The notes under the pieces are model-generated. The model worked only from the letters and a program-made list of their open reading frames with translations, searched no databases and was not told the origin of the DNA. From assembly GCF_042682045.1 (NCBI RefSeq), contig NZ_JBHUGS010000005.1, positions 248,001 through 312,000 on the forward strand: a stretch of DNA of 64,000 nt, in the 5' to 3' direction. Both the position numbers and the translations under genes were made by a program. Below, piece by piece: positions 17,245 through 26,927 of this stretch (position 1 is the stretch's first letter; every line of letters starts with the position of its first letter). The DNA is from Sphingomonas_R arantia. GTDB lineage: Bacteria > Pseudomonadota > Alphaproteobacteria > Sphingomonadales > Sphingomonadaceae.

Positions 17245-17306
17245 CCGAGAAGCGCAAAGTCGAAGACCTCGGCTTCGCTCGGTCGGCCCCTCGACTACGC
17301 TCGGGA
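17211..17306. repeat. Inverted pair of a Ser/Arg-rich-frame dispersed repeat
   Basis: CCCGAGCGCAGTCGAGGG (17211-17228) reappears inverted near 17287-17305. A related copy is at 36686-36723. The left copy lies within the last codons of queG. Sequences of this kind, built on GAGCGAAGTCGAGGG, are spread between genes in sphingomonad genomes as far as I recall. Confidence 0.7.
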
Positions 17307-17342
17307 TGGACGGGGTAGGGAGGGAGCCCACTCCCCAAACCC

Positions 17343-17400
17343 GTTTGGTTCGAGCCTGTCGAGAACTCCGCGCAACGTTCTCGACGAGCTCGAACCGAAC
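17343..17400. repeat. Large palindrome between convergent queG and HAD gene
   Basis: Arms of 24 bases (17343-17366 and 17377-17400), complementary apart from a few mismatches, surround a 10-base loop; the core reads TTCGAGCCTGTCGAGAAC. A perfect version with longer arms is at 36767-36838. Lying between convergent genes, it could end transcription from both sides, though it lacks a T-tract. Confidence 0.8.
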
Positions 17401-17422
17401 GCGCTGGGTTAAGCAGACACCC

Positions 17423-18097
17423 TCACCCCCGCGCGATCAAAGCATCCAAAATCTCGGTCAAACTCTCCAACGTCGCCACCGTCAGCGCCCGCGTCGCCTC
17501 CGTCGCGGGCAGCAGATCCGGCACCATCACCGTCGCCATCCCCGCCGCCGCCGCAGCGCGGATCCCGTTGGGCGAATCCTCCACCGCCAGGCAATGCTCA
17601 GGCCGCACGCCCAGCCGCTCCGCCGCCAACAGATAGGGGTCCGGCGCCGGCTTCGGGTTCAGCACATCGCTGCGCGTCACCACCACGTCGAAATGGTGGA
17701 TCAGCCCCGCCCGCGTGAGCGCCGCCTCCGCATCCGGGCTCGCCGTCGACGTCGCGATCGCGCACGGCACGCCCCGCTCACGCAGGTGATCGAGCAACGC
17801 CACCACCCCGGGCCGAAGCGGCACCCCGTCGCGCGACGCCACCAGGAACCGCGCATCCGCATCCGCATAGAAATCGTCGAGCGGAAACGCCTCGCCCATA
17901 TGCTCGGCCAGCACCACGCGGTTCACGTCGCGGTGTACCCCCACCAGCCGCGTGAACAGCGCCTCGTCGATCTCGGTCCCCAGCACCCGCGCCGCATCCG
18001 CCATCGCGACGTGATGCATCCGCTCGGTATCGAGCAGCGTCCCGTCCATGTCGAAGATCACCGCGTCGAGCGGTTCGGGGAGGAACGAGAGCTTCAT
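17423..18097 (-). CDS. HAD-superfamily phosphatase, subfamily IA
   Basis: A 224-residue beta-phosphoglucomutase-like hydrolase. Motif I is FDMDGTLLDTE near residue 14, motif II is the ATST segment, motif III Lys is in NPKPAPDPYL and motif IV is VEDSPNGIRAA. A helical cap domain lies between motifs I and II. Its ATG overlaps the stop of the kinase gene upstream (18094-18097), so it is the last gene of the chemosensory operon or a read-through passenger. Substrate cannot be told from sequence; sugar phosphates and phosphoglycolate are usual. Confidence 0.9.
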   Translation of the reverse strand: MKLSFLPEPLDAVIFDMDGTLLDTERMHHVAMADAARVLGTEIDEALFTRLVGVHRDVNRVVLAEHMGEAFPLDDFYADADARFLVASRDGVPLRPGVVALLDHLRERGVPCAIATSTASPDAEAALTRAGLIHHFDVVVTRSDVLNPKPAPDPYLLAAERLGVRPEHCLAVEDSPNGIRAAAAAGMATVMVPDLLPATEATRALTVATLESLTEILDALIARG

Positions 18098-19971
18098 GCC
18101 ACCACCACTTTCGCCGTCGCCTCGCACAGCCAGCGTTGCAGGTCGCCGCGCGAAAACGGCTTAGTGATCACCGTCACGTCCGCCGCATCTGCGCCCACCT
18201 CGGCAAATCCCGTCACCAGCAGCACCGCAATGTCCGGCCACGACGCGCGCACCTTCCGCGCCAGTTCCATCCCCGACATCCCCGGCATCGCATAATCCGT
18301 CACCAGCGCATCGAACCGCGCGTCCTCCGCCAGCACCGCCAGCGCCCGCGCACCGCTCTCGACCGACACCACCGCGTGGCCCAGATCCGCCAGATACGCC
18401 GCGACCACCGACCGCACCTCGGCATCGTCCTCCGACAACAGCACGCGCAACCGCTCGCCCTCAGCGTCGCCGACGTCCGGCGCGGCGGCATGCGAACCAT
18501 CCGCCCCCGCACGCGGCAGCCACAGGGTTACGGTCGTCCCCTGGCCCAGCACGCGGTCGATCGCGCTCGTGCCCCCGGCCGCCTCCGCCATCGCATGCAC
18601 CATCGGCAGGCCTAGCCCGGTGCCCTCGCCCGGCGCCTTCGTCGTGAAGAACGGCTCGTACACCCGCCGCCGCACCGCTTCGGACATGCCGACGCCCTGG
18701 TCCGTCACCGCGATCCGCACATAATCGCCCGGCACCAGCCCGTCCGGCATCTGCCCCGCGCCCGCATTGGCGGCGGTCAGCACCACCTCGCCACCGTCCG
18801 GCATCGCGTCGCGCGCGTTAATGCACAGGTTGACCAGCGCCAGCTCGAACTGCCCGCGGTCCGCATGGATCGGCCACAGATCGTCCGCTATCGCGTACCG
18901 CACCGCCACCCGCCCGGCCATCGACCGCACGACCAGATCCTCAATCGCGCGCAACGCATCGCCCGGCGCGAACGTCTCCGCGGCCAGATCGCGCTGCCGG
19001 CTGAAACTCAGCAACCGCTGGGTCAGCGCGGTGCCGCGCCGCGCCGCCTCCGTGGCATTGTGCAGGAACCGCGCGAGCCGTTCCGGGTCCGCCGCCCCGC
19101 CCACCCCGGCGCGCGTCGCCAGCTCCAGATTGCCCAGCACCGCGGCGAGCAGGTTGTTGAAATCATGCGCGATCCCGCCGGCCAGCGTCCCCAGCGCGCG
19201 TAGTTTCTCCGACTGGTGCAGCGCCTGCTCGGTCCGCTTGCGTTCGGTCTCATCGCTCTCGATCCGCAACAGGTGCGCGCCCGATCCGTCCGCCGTGAAC
19301 GGAATGCGCCGCGTCCGCACCCAGCGTTCCGCCCCGTCGCGACCGACCCGCGGCATTTCGCTCTCGTGATACTCGCCCTGCGCCAGCAGCGCGCCATCCT
19401 CTGCCTCGACCGGGCTTTCGAACGGCCGCCCGTTCGACCGAACGATCCGCCCGGTCGCATCGACGACCGAAATCGCCGCCGTGCTCCGTTCCGACAGCCC
19501 GGCGAACACTGCCTGCTCGAACGACAATGCGGTCCGCAGCCGGAACCGGTCCGCCGCCGCGCCGACCATCGCGCGCAACGCGTCCGGCTCCCACGGCTTG
19601 TGGACATAGCCGCCGATCGCCCCATCATTCACCGCGGAAATCACCGCCGACAGGTCGGCATAGCCGGTCAGCAGCATCGTCTCCGCCCGGCAACCCGCGC
19701 GCGCCTGCGCCAGGAACTGGTTCCCCGGCATCTCCGGCATCCGCTGGTCCGACAGGATCACCGCGAAGTCATGCCCGTCCGCGATCAGCGCCAACCCGGC
19801 CTTGCCCGACGACGCCGTGAAGACGCGATACTCGTCCTCGAACAGGTCCTCCAGCGCGACCAGGATCTCCGCCTCGTCGTCGACGATCAGCAGCAGCGGG
19901 CGCGTGTCCGCCGCTACGGCATCATCGGGTCCGTCCGCGATCGTCATGGTGTCGGTTGCGTCATCGGTCAT
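18094..19971 (-). CDS. Hybrid histidine kinase, REC-kinase-REC
   Basis: A 625-residue soluble protein: receiver (about 25-145, phospho-Asp75 in LSDQRMPE), a PAS-like segment (about 155-245), dimerisation domain with His269 in GIAHDFNNLLAAVLG, ATPase domain (DQGVGMSE, GTGLGLPMVHAM) and a second receiver (about 510-620, TDYAMPGMSG). It has no membrane segment, so its input is most likely phosphate from the neighbouring CheA through the N-terminal receiver, which has the RpfG-like SDQRMPEM motif. Coupled by ATGA overlap to the next kinase upstream. The output partner is unknown. Confidence 0.9.
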   Translation of the reverse strand: MTDDATDTMTIADGPDDAVAADTRPLLLIVDDEAEILVALEDLFEDEYRVFTASSGKAGLALIADGHDFAVILSDQRMPEMPGNQFLAQARAGCRAETMLLTGYADLSAVISAVNDGAIGGYVHKPWEPDALRAMVGAAADRFRLRTALSFEQAVFAGLSERSTAAISVVDATGRIVRSNGRPFESPVEAEDGALLAQGEYHESEMPRVGRDGAERWVRTRRIPFTADGSGAHLLRIESDETERKRTEQALHQSEKLRALGTLAGGIAHDFNNLLAAVLGNLELATRAGVGGAADPERLARFLHNATEAARRGTALTQRLLSFSRQRDLAAETFAPGDALRAIEDLVVRSMAGRVAVRYAIADDLWPIHADRGQFELALVNLCINARDAMPDGGEVVLTAANAGAGQMPDGLVPGDYVRIAVTDQGVGMSEAVRRRVYEPFFTTKAPGEGTGLGLPMVHAMAEAAGGTSAIDRVLGQGTTVTLWLPRAGADGSHAAAPDVGDAEGERLRVLLSEDDAEVRSVVAAYLADLGHAVVSVESGARALAVLAEDARFDALVTDYAMPGMSGMELARKVRASWPDIAVLLVTGFAEVGADAADVTVITKPFSRGDLQRWLCEATAKVVVA

Positions 19972-21626
19972 GGCGCGGCCACCGGTATCGCAAGCGTAAA
20001 GCACGCGCCACCCTCCGGTCCGTCATCGACCAAGATCGTCCCGCCATGCGCCTTCACGATCCCATAGGCGATCGCCAAACCCAACCCGGTCCCGGCCCCG
20101 ACATCCTTGGTCGTATAAAATGGTTCGAACAGCCGCGCCCGCAATGCCACCGGCACGCCCGGCCCGTTGTCGGCGATCGTGATGCGATATTCACCCGCCA
20201 CTTCGGCCGTCCCGATCGTGATCCGCCCGCCCTCCGCCGGTGCCGCGTCCGCTGCATTGGCGACGATGTTCATCACCACCTGATTCACCAGCGCGGGGGT
20301 ACAGACCAATGTCGCCGGCGCGGCATAATCGCGCATCACCGTCACCCCGTCGCCCAGCTTCGGCCCGAGCAAGGTCAGCACCGCCTCGATCGCCTCCGGG
20401 ATGTCGGTCTGCACCGGCCCGCCATCGTCCAGCCGCGAAAAGCGCCGCAGCTTCACGACCAGGTCCTGGATCCGCGTCAGACCCGTCCGCATCGATCCCA
20501 GCCGGTCCGCTGCCTTCGCCAGTTTCGCCGCATCGCCCCCGCCCGCCGCATCGCGCACCAGCCGCTCGACAGTCGACTGATGCGCCAGGATGAACGCCAG
20601 CGGATTGTTGATCTCATGCGCGATGCCGGCGACCAGCTCGCCCAGCGACGCCATCTTGGCGGATTGCACCAGCTGCGCCTGCGTCTCGCGCAGCCGGGCG
20701 TTGGCATCTTCCAGCCCGCGGTTCGCGACCGCCAGCGCATCGGCCGACTCTGCCTCCGCCCGCGCGCGTTCCAGCGTGCGCTCCTGCTCCAGCGCGCTGG
20801 CCGCCGCGCGCATCTCCTCGTCACGTGCCAGCTTCCGCCGCAACGTTGCGCGGATCCGCACCAGCACCATGTCGCGGTCCTGCGTGCGCGGCACCACGTC
20901 GTCCGCCCCGGCATTCAGCGCGGCGAGCACGGCCGGCCCGTCCTGCACGCCGCCCAGCCCGACGATCTCGTACGCATCGCCCGTCCGCCGCCGCCGCGCG
21001 TTCAGCCGCCCGCACAGCTCGGTCGCGTCGTAGCGCAGACTCTCCAGCCCGATCAGCACACAATCCGCCGGCTCGCTCGCCAGCAACGCGATCACATCCG
21101 CCCCGTCGTCCGCCTCCACCACCTTGTGCCCATCGGCGGTCAGCACGGTGCGCAGCAGCAGCCGGTACGTCGCACTGTCGTCGATCAGGATCAGCCGCGC
21201 CTGGCGGAACCCGCTGTCGACCGGCGCCGCCGTCCCGGTCGCGCGCCGCTGCCGCACCAGCGCGCGCATCCGCGACACCAGCAGCGCCGTTTCGCTCGAT
21301 TTCGGCAGATACGCATTGGCCCCGCTGTCCAGCCCCTGCCGCTCGACGTCATGCGCCGCAGCGCCGGTCAGCATCAGAACGGGCAACGTTCGGGTCCGCG
21401 TTGCATGCCGCATCCGCCGCACCAGCTCGTCGCCGTTCATGCCGGGCAGGTTGTAGTCGACCACCACCAGATCAGGCAGGTCGCCGTTCAGCCGCTCCAG
21501 CGCCTCCTCCGCGGTCCGCGTCCGCTCGACCGCAAACCCCTCGCCCTCCAGCAGCAGCCGGAACTGCAGCGCCTGCGTCTCCGAATCCTCAACCAGCAAC
21601 AGCCGCGGCGTCTCGCCGTCCGTCAT
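19968..21626 (-). CDS. Histidine kinase with two N-terminal receivers
   Basis: A 552-residue soluble kinase. Receiver 1 (about 7-125) has Asp57 in VVVDYNLPG. Receiver 2 (about 142-260) keeps the acidic pair (LIDDS) but has Gly192 where the phospho-Asp should be, so it is probably inactive for phosphorylation. A coiled coil (about 265-325) leads to His336 in GIAHEINNPLAF and a HATPase domain (ADNGPGVP, GTGLGLAIAYGI). Start ATG 21626 overlaps the cheB stop. The order cheB, this kinase, hybrid kinase suggests it takes the place of the usual response regulator of the pathway. Confidence 0.9.
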   Translation of the reverse strand: MTDGETPRLLLVEDSETQALQFRLLLEGEGFAVERTRTAEEALERLNGDLPDLVVVDYNLPGMNGDELVRRMRHATRTRTLPVLMLTGAAAHDVERQGLDSGANAYLPKSSETALLVSRMRALVRQRRATGTAAPVDSGFRQARLILIDDSATYRLLLRTVLTADGHKVVEADDGADVIALLASEPADCVLIGLESLRYDATELCGRLNARRRRTGDAYEIVGLGGVQDGPAVLAALNAGADDVVPRTQDRDMVLVRIRATLRRKLARDEEMRAAASALEQERTLERARAEAESADALAVANRGLEDANARLRETQAQLVQSAKMASLGELVAGIAHEINNPLAFILAHQSTVERLVRDAAGGGDAAKLAKAADRLGSMRTGLTRIQDLVVKLRRFSRLDDGGPVQTDIPEAIEAVLTLLGPKLGDGVTVMRDYAAPATLVCTPALVNQVVMNIVANAADAAPAEGGRITIGTAEVAGEYRITIADNGPGVPVALRARLFEPFYTTKDVGAGTGLGLAIAYGIVKAHGGTILVDDGPEGGACFTLAIPVAAP

Positions 21627-22663
21627 GCCGCCAACCCCGCGATCGTCCGTTCCAGATGCGCCCCGATCCGGTCGATCGGCAGCGCGAGCGCCCCCATCCG
21701 CACCGCCGCCGCCGGCATCCCGTACACCACCGCGCTGCTCTCATGCTCCGCGATCGCCGCACCCCCCGCCGCGATCAGCGCGCGCACGCCATCTGCCCCG
21801 TCCTCGCCCATGCCCGTCAACACCACCGCGATCGCCGCCCCGGACAAAGCCTCCGCCGCGGACTCGAACAAGGCGGTCGCCGCCGGCCGCTGCCCGCCGA
21901 CCGGCGCATCGCTCCCGATCCGCATCCGCCCGTCGCGCCCGATCCGCAAGTGGCGTCCGCCCGGCGCGACATGGATCGTCCCCGCCATCGGCACGCCCCC
22001 ATCCTCGGCAATCACCACGCGCTGCGGCACCACGCTCCGCAGCCACGTCGCATAGCCCTCCATGAACGCCTCCCCCATATGCTGCACCAGCAGTGTGGGC
22101 AGCATCAGGTCGGCCGGCAACCCGCCGAAAAGTCGCGCCACCGCCTGCGGCCCGCCCGTCGATGCCGCACACAGCAACATCCGCGGGCTCACCGGCACGC
22201 CCGCCCCCGGCGGTTCCATCTCGCGCAGCCGGATCCGCCGCCGCACCACCGCGACATCGCTCATGATCGCCAACTGCGTGCAGATCTCGCGCGCCACCGC
22301 ATCGAACGCGCGGTTCCCGAACCCGACCGGCTTTTCCACGACGGACAGTGCGCCCGCCCGCAACGCATCCATCGAACTCGCCAGCGACGCGCCGTCGATG
22401 CTCGCCGAGATCACCACGATCGGCGTCGGCCGGTCCGCCATGATCCGCCGCGTCGCCTCCAGCCCGTCCATCCCCGGCAACTCGATATCCATCGATATCA
22501 CGTCCGGCTGCACGCGCGGCAGCGCCACGATCGCCTCCTCCGCACTCGCCACCGCCGCGACGACCGTCAGCCGCGGATCATGCGAGATAATATGCACCAG
22601 CAGCGTCCGGACCGCCGTCGAATCCTCGACGATCATCACGCGCTTCGGGGCCACCGCCGCCAT
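21623..22663 (-). CDS. cheB: Chemoreceptor methylesterase CheB
   Basis: Removes methyl groups from receptor glutamates, resetting the pathway. The 346-residue protein has a receiver (phospho-Asp59 in SMDIELPGMDG) and a methylesterase domain with the triad Ser168 (AASTGGP), His195 (VQHMGEAF) and Asp288 (GMGEDGADG). Lies five bases after cheA and overlaps the next kinase by ATGA. Together with the CheR at 26924 it forms the adaptation arm; it corresponds to WspF in the Wsp system. Confidence 0.95.
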   Translation of the reverse strand: MAAVAPKRVMIVEDSTAVRTLLVHIISHDPRLTVVAAVASAEEAIVALPRVQPDVISMDIELPGMDGLEATRRIMADRPTPIVVISASIDGASLASSMDALRAGALSVVEKPVGFGNRAFDAVAREICTQLAIMSDVAVVRRRIRLREMEPPGAGVPVSPRMLLCAASTGGPQAVARLFGGLPADLMLPTLLVQHMGEAFMEGYATWLRSVVPQRVVIAEDGGVPMAGTIHVAPGGRHLRIGRDGRMRIGSDAPVGGQRPAATALFESAAEALSGAAIAVVLTGMGEDGADGVRALIAAGGAAIAEHESSAVVYGMPAAAVRMGALALPIDRIGAHLERTIAGLAA

Positions 22664-22668
22664 CGCAG

Positions 22669-24708
22669 TCAGATCAGCTGGCCGATGATCGACAGCAGCT
22701 TGCCCTGTTCGAAATCCTGCTTCGTGACATAGGCGTTCGCGCCCAGGTCGAGGCCGCGTTCGATATCGTCGGGGCTGTTGCGCGATGTCATCATCACCAC
22801 CGGAATGCCGCGCAGGGCCGGATCGTTCCGCACCGCGGTCAGAAGCCCGAACCCGTCCATCCGCGGCATCTCAACATCGGCCACCACCAGGTCGATCTCG
22901 CCCGCTTCGGCCCGCAACCGTTCCAGTCCGGCCAGCCCGTCCACCGCCAGCCGCACGGCATAGCCCGCTGCCTCTAATATTCCGCGCTCCAGCGTCCGGG
23001 TCGTGATCGAATCGTCGACCACCAGCACGGTCAGCCGCCGTGCCGCCGCCGGCTGCTCGGCCACCACCGCCACCCCGCGCGCACTGCCCAGCGCCCGCGC
23101 CGCGATCACGTCGGCCCCCAGCACCAGCGCGACCGCCCCGTCGTCCAGCAACACCGTCCCCGCCACCCATGGCAGATCCACCGCGATCGCCCCCGGATCA
23201 CCCACCACAAGCGACCGCACCGCGACCAGCGCATCGACCGTCAACGCGATTCCACTCCGCAGCCACAACACCGACAACGCGCCTTGGCCGGCAGGACTGC
23301 CGACCCCCAGCACCGCGGAGAGGGCAACCAGCGGCACCGCCACCCCGTCGATCACCGCAACCTGCCCGTCCTCGCCGCGCGTCACCGCACCGGGGTCCAG
23401 CGCCATCACCCGCCGCACCGCCGCCACCGGCACCGCGTAAGTGGCGCCCGCACACTCCACCAACAGCATCGTCTGACGCGACATCGACAGCGGCACCGCC
23501 AGCATCACCACCGTCCCGCCGCCATCCGCCGGCGCGATCGTCACGCTGCCCTGCAAGCGCCGCGCGGCATCCGCCACCACCGACAGGCCCACACCACGCC
23601 CCGATACCTCGTCCACTGCCGTCGCGGTCGAGAACCCCTGCTCGAACACCATCGCGCGCAGCACCGGCAGCGGCGGCGTTGTGCTTCCCGCCGCGATCAG
23701 CCCCGCCGCCCGCGCCCGCCGCTCGATCGCTGCGTCGTCCAGCCCCGCCCCGTCGTCCGTGACGGACAGGATCAACTGCCCCCGCGCCGCCTGCACGGTC
23801 GCGGTCACAGAGCCCTGTTCCGTCTTCCCCGCCGCCCGCCGACGTTCGGCGGTCTCGATCCCATGCCCGACCGCATTGCGCAGCATATGCAGCATGGGAT
23901 CGCGCAGCATCTGCAGCACGCGGCGGTCGGCGGCCGTCTCGCTCCCCTCGATATGCAGCGACGCACTCTTGCCCTGGCTCTGCGCCACCTCGCGCAGCAT
24001 CCGGTCATATCCGTCGAACAGCATCTGCGCCGGCACCATCAGGACGCGCTCGGCACTCTCTTCCAGCGCCGCCACCGCGCGGTCCATCGCCCAGTCCGCC
24101 CGCCCCTGCGCCCGCCGCATCTTGCCCGCTGCCGCCAGCGTCCGGGTCACCTGCCGCGCCGCACCATCCGCATCGCCGCGCAGCAGCATCGCCGCCACCG
24201 CCTCCAGGTCCGCCGCGATCCCGACCAGCCCATCGGCCACCGCCGCGCGCCCCTGCACCTCTGCCGAAACGCCGTGCAACGACCGGGTCAGCGCCTCCAC
24301 CGCGCGCGCCGACACGCGCAGCATATCGTCGCCTGTACTCTCCCGCATTACCGGCTCCGGCACAGCCGTATCGCCAGGATCACCACCCGACACCGCCGCC
24401 CCGGCCGCATCCTCGATCGCATCAATCTGCACCCGCAACTGCGGCACCGTCTCGGCATCCAGTGCCCGATCGCCCCGAGCGATCGCCTCCAGCAACGTCT
24501 CCAGCGCATGCGCCAGCCGCTCGGTCTCGGGCTGCTCCACCGCGCGAGCGGCCCCCTTCAGGCTATGCGCCCGGCGGAAGAACTCGCGCAGGTCGACCGG
24601 CTGCCCCGCCTCCTGCGCCGCTAGCGCCGCCCGCATGCCCGCCAGATGTTCCGACAGTTCGTCCGCAAACGCCGCCTGCAACAGGGCCTGGATATCCTCC
24701 ACCGGCAA
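22669..24708 (-). CDS. cheA: CheA-type kinase with C-terminal receiver (WspE-like)
   Basis: Central kinase of the chemosensory array, 679 residues. Order of domains: Hpt (1-110, His48 in RRAHSLKGAARAV), a dimerisation/kinase core (HMLRNAVGHGIE N box, DDGAGLD and GRGVGLSVV G boxes), CheW-like domain (about 405-535) and a receiver (about 557-679, ADVEMPRMDG). The CheA-REC fusion is shared with WspE and the FrzE type. The start is TTG directly next to the mcp stop, with no clear ribosome binding site, so it probably depends on translation of mcp. The P2 regulator-binding domain of E. coli CheA is missing. Confidence 0.94.
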   Translation of the reverse strand: MPVEDIQALLQAAFADELSEHLAGMRAALAAQEAGQPVDLREFFRRAHSLKGAARAVEQPETERLAHALETLLEAIARGDRALDAETVPQLRVQIDAIEDAAGAAVSGGDPGDTAVPEPVMRESTGDDMLRVSARAVEALTRSLHGVSAEVQGRAAVADGLVGIAADLEAVAAMLLRGDADGAARQVTRTLAAAGKMRRAQGRADWAMDRAVAALEESAERVLMVPAQMLFDGYDRMLREVAQSQGKSASLHIEGSETAADRRVLQMLRDPMLHMLRNAVGHGIETAERRRAAGKTEQGSVTATVQAARGQLILSVTDDGAGLDDAAIERRARAAGLIAAGSTTPPLPVLRAMVFEQGFSTATAVDEVSGRGVGLSVVADAARRLQGSVTIAPADGGGTVVMLAVPLSMSRQTMLLVECAGATYAVPVAAVRRVMALDPGAVTRGEDGQVAVIDGVAVPLVALSAVLGVGSPAGQGALSVLWLRSGIALTVDALVAVRSLVVGDPGAIAVDLPWVAGTVLLDDGAVALVLGADVIAARALGSARGVAVVAEQPAAARRLTVLVVDDSITTRTLERGILEAAGYAVRLAVDGLAGLERLRAEAGEIDLVVADVEMPRMDGFGLLTAVRNDPALRGIPVVMMTSRNSPDDIERGLDLGANAYVTKQDFEQGKLLSIIGQLI

Positions 24709-26370
24709 TTACAGCCGATAGCGTTCGGTCAGCCCCACCAGCGTGCGCGACAGCATCGTCAGGTCGCCCGCCGCCTGGTCCAGCTGGCGCGTGCTCGATG
24801 CGGTCTGCTGGCTCGCCTGGCGGATGTTCTGGAGCGCGATCGTCACCTGCTCCATGCCGATCTGCTGCTGGTTGGTGCTCGCCACGATTTGCTGGAACGT
24901 CTGCACGCTGTCTTGGATACGCGCGCCCAGCTCCTCGATCGCCGCCTGCCCCGCGTCGGTCCGCGCCTTGCCCGATGCCGCGCGCTTCACCGCCTCCTCG
25001 GTCAGCATCACCGATGCGTTGATGCCGCGCTGGATCTCGCCCAGGATGCTCCGCACGTTGCGCGTCGCGTCCTTCGCCTGATCGGCCAGCGTCTTCATCT
25101 CGGACGCCACGACGGCGAAGCTCCGCCCGGCCTCGCCCGCCGCCGCCGCCTCGATCGACGCGTTCAGCGCCAGCAGGTGCGACCGCTCCGACACGTCGTT
25201 CACCGTCGCGATGATGTCGCCGATCGCCGCGGTTTTCTCCGACAGCAGCACGATGTTGCTCGCCACCGCCTCGGCCTGCTCGCGGATCTCGTCCATCGCG
25301 CGCACCGTGTCCTCGACCGCCGCGGTCCCCGTATCGCTCGTCTGCACGGTCGCCTGCGCCACCGCGATCACCTCCTGCGCACGCCGGCTGATCTGCGTGC
25401 CAGAATGGACGATCTCGTCCACCGTCGCCGCCGTCTCCTGCACCGCGGCCAGCTGTTCCTCCACCGACGCCGCCTGCTGCTGCGTCGATGCGCGGATCTC
25501 GGTCGCCGCCGCGTTCAGGTTCTCGGTCGCCTCGCGGCTCTGCCGGGCGATCGCCTGCAACCCCGTCACCATGGTGTTCAGCGTCGCACCCAGCCGGCCG
25601 AATTCGTGCGGCCCGGTCGCCGCGGTCTGCCCGGACAGGTCGCCCTCGCCCACCCGCGCGACGAAGCCCATGAATTCGTCCAGCGGCTGGACGATCGACC
25701 GGCGGATCCCCCACGCGATCACGACGCTCGCCAGGATCGCGACCATCAACCCGGCCAGGATCGACAGCCGGCTCCGCTCATAGGTGTCGCGCGCCACGCC
25801 GCGCCCCACCACGATCGTATCGGCCAGCACGCCGCGCATCGCACTCAGCGATCGGATCATCGCGGTCTGTTCGCGTGCGATCGTCGGTTGCAATGCCACC
25901 ACCGCCGCCCGGTCGCCGCGCCGCACCGCCGCCAGCTGCGCCGTGCTGGCATCGCGCACCGCCGCGAACCGCACCTCCACCTCGTCGGACAACCGCACCA
26001 TCTGCGCCCACTGCGCCTGGCGCGACACGTTGGCCGCGCTCTGCTGATACGTCCCTACCAGTTGACGCAGGCGGTTGATCGCCGCCTGCATCGCCACGGT
26101 CTGCGCCGCGAAACCGCCGTCGCCATCCGCCGCGGCCGTTCCCATCGCGAAGCGCAGCACCGCCTGCCCGCGCAGTTCGGATGTCGCCGCCTCCGCCGCG
26201 CTGACCGAATCGAGCTGCGTCAGCGCCGCCAGGTCGCGCTCGACGATCCGGTCGACGGTCGATCGCACCTCCGCCACCTGTCCCAGCGCATACAGGCCGA
26301 GCACGACGAGCAACGTCGTGATCGCGGCAAAGCCGAAGATGATCCGGTTGGAAACGGACAAATGCGTCAT
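24709..26370 (-). CDS. Methyl-accepting chemotaxis protein
   Basis: Transmembrane receptor of 553 residues: helix 1 (about 10-30), a periplasmic four-helix-bundle type sensor (about 31-210), helix 2 (about 213-233), HAMP (about 235-290) and the cytoplasmic signalling hairpin whose tip reads SERSHLLALNASIEAAAAGEAG. The tip has AAAGEAGRSF where most have ARAGEQGRGF. The periplasmic domain resembles the 4HB_MCP type of WspA. Genes for both CheW proteins and CheR lie upstream and cheA lies downstream, so this is the dedicated receptor. The ligand is unknown; WspA-like receptors respond to surface contact or envelope stress. Confidence 0.93.
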   Translation of the reverse strand: MTHLSVSNRIIFGFAAITTLLVVLGLYALGQVAEVRSTVDRIVERDLAALTQLDSVSAAEAATSELRGQAVLRFAMGTAAADGDGGFAAQTVAMQAAINRLRQLVGTYQQSAANVSRQAQWAQMVRLSDEVEVRFAAVRDASTAQLAAVRRGDRAAVVALQPTIAREQTAMIRSLSAMRGVLADTIVVGRGVARDTYERSRLSILAGLMVAILASVVIAWGIRRSIVQPLDEFMGFVARVGEGDLSGQTAATGPHEFGRLGATLNTMVTGLQAIARQSREATENLNAAATEIRASTQQQAASVEEQLAAVQETAATVDEIVHSGTQISRRAQEVIAVAQATVQTSDTGTAAVEDTVRAMDEIREQAEAVASNIVLLSEKTAAIGDIIATVNDVSERSHLLALNASIEAAAAGEAGRSFAVVASEMKTLADQAKDATRNVRSILGEIQRGINASVMLTEEAVKRAASGKARTDAGQAAIEELGARIQDSVQTFQQIVASTNQQQIGMEQVTIALQNIRQASQQTASSTRQLDQAAGDLTMLSRTLVGLTERYRL

Positions 26371-26927
26371 CCTTCTTGCGGCGGCGGGACGGCCGGCACC
26401 GCGCCGCCCCGCCCGGTCAGGTGCCCGATCAGGCGGGCCATGTCGACGATCGTGATCGGCGGCACATCGGGCAGCACGATCAGCTGCGCGATCCCGTCGC
26501 GCCGCCCGGCCTCCGCCACGGCGGCACCGGGAACCTGGATTACGTCCTGCACCGTATCCACCCGGATCGCGACATAAGGCCGGTCCTGCCGCACCAGCAG
26601 CACCGCGCCGGCCCCGCCCCCCGCCGGCTCCAGCCCCAGCGCCGCCGCGGGATCGAACAGCGTATGGATCACGCCGCGCCGCGCGAACACGCCGATCACC
26701 GCCGCCGGCGCACCCGGCAACGCGGTCACGCTCACCCCGGCCAGCACGTGCCGCACCACCGCCAGCGGTGTCGCGAACCGCGTGCCGCGCGTCTCCCAGC
26801 ACAGCATGGCCACGGTCTCGACCGCCGCGACATCCTGCGCCGCCAGCCGCACCCGCCGCCGCTCCAGCTCGAGCGCGATCGCCGCATCCGACAACGCCGC
26901 CGCCGTCACCCTGACATCACCGCTCAC
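26367..26927 (-). CDS. CheW-like adaptor protein
   Basis: Couples the receptor to CheA. The 186-residue protein carries a CheW domain after about 40 residues of a non-conserved N terminus (the domain starts near MLCWETRGTRFATPL). GTG 26927 overlaps the cheR stop (GTGA) and its own stop overlaps mcp (ATGA). It matches WspD by position. The N-terminal addition is unusual and its role cannot be read from sequence. Confidence 0.88.
   Translation of the reverse strand: MSGDVRVTAAALSDAAIALELERRRVRLAAQDVAAVETVAMLCWETRGTRFATPLAVVRHVLAGVSVTALPGAPAAVIGVFARRGVIHTLFDPAAALGLEPAGGGAGAVLLVRQDRPYVAIRVDTVQDVIQVPGAAVAEAGRRDGIAQLIVLPDVPPITIVDMARLIGHLTGRGGAVPAVPPPQEG

Noticed and set aside
18094..21626. GGDEF or WspR-like domain in the chemosensory operon
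   Set aside because: Neither kinase shows a GG[DE]EF motif, and no other gene of the operon does.
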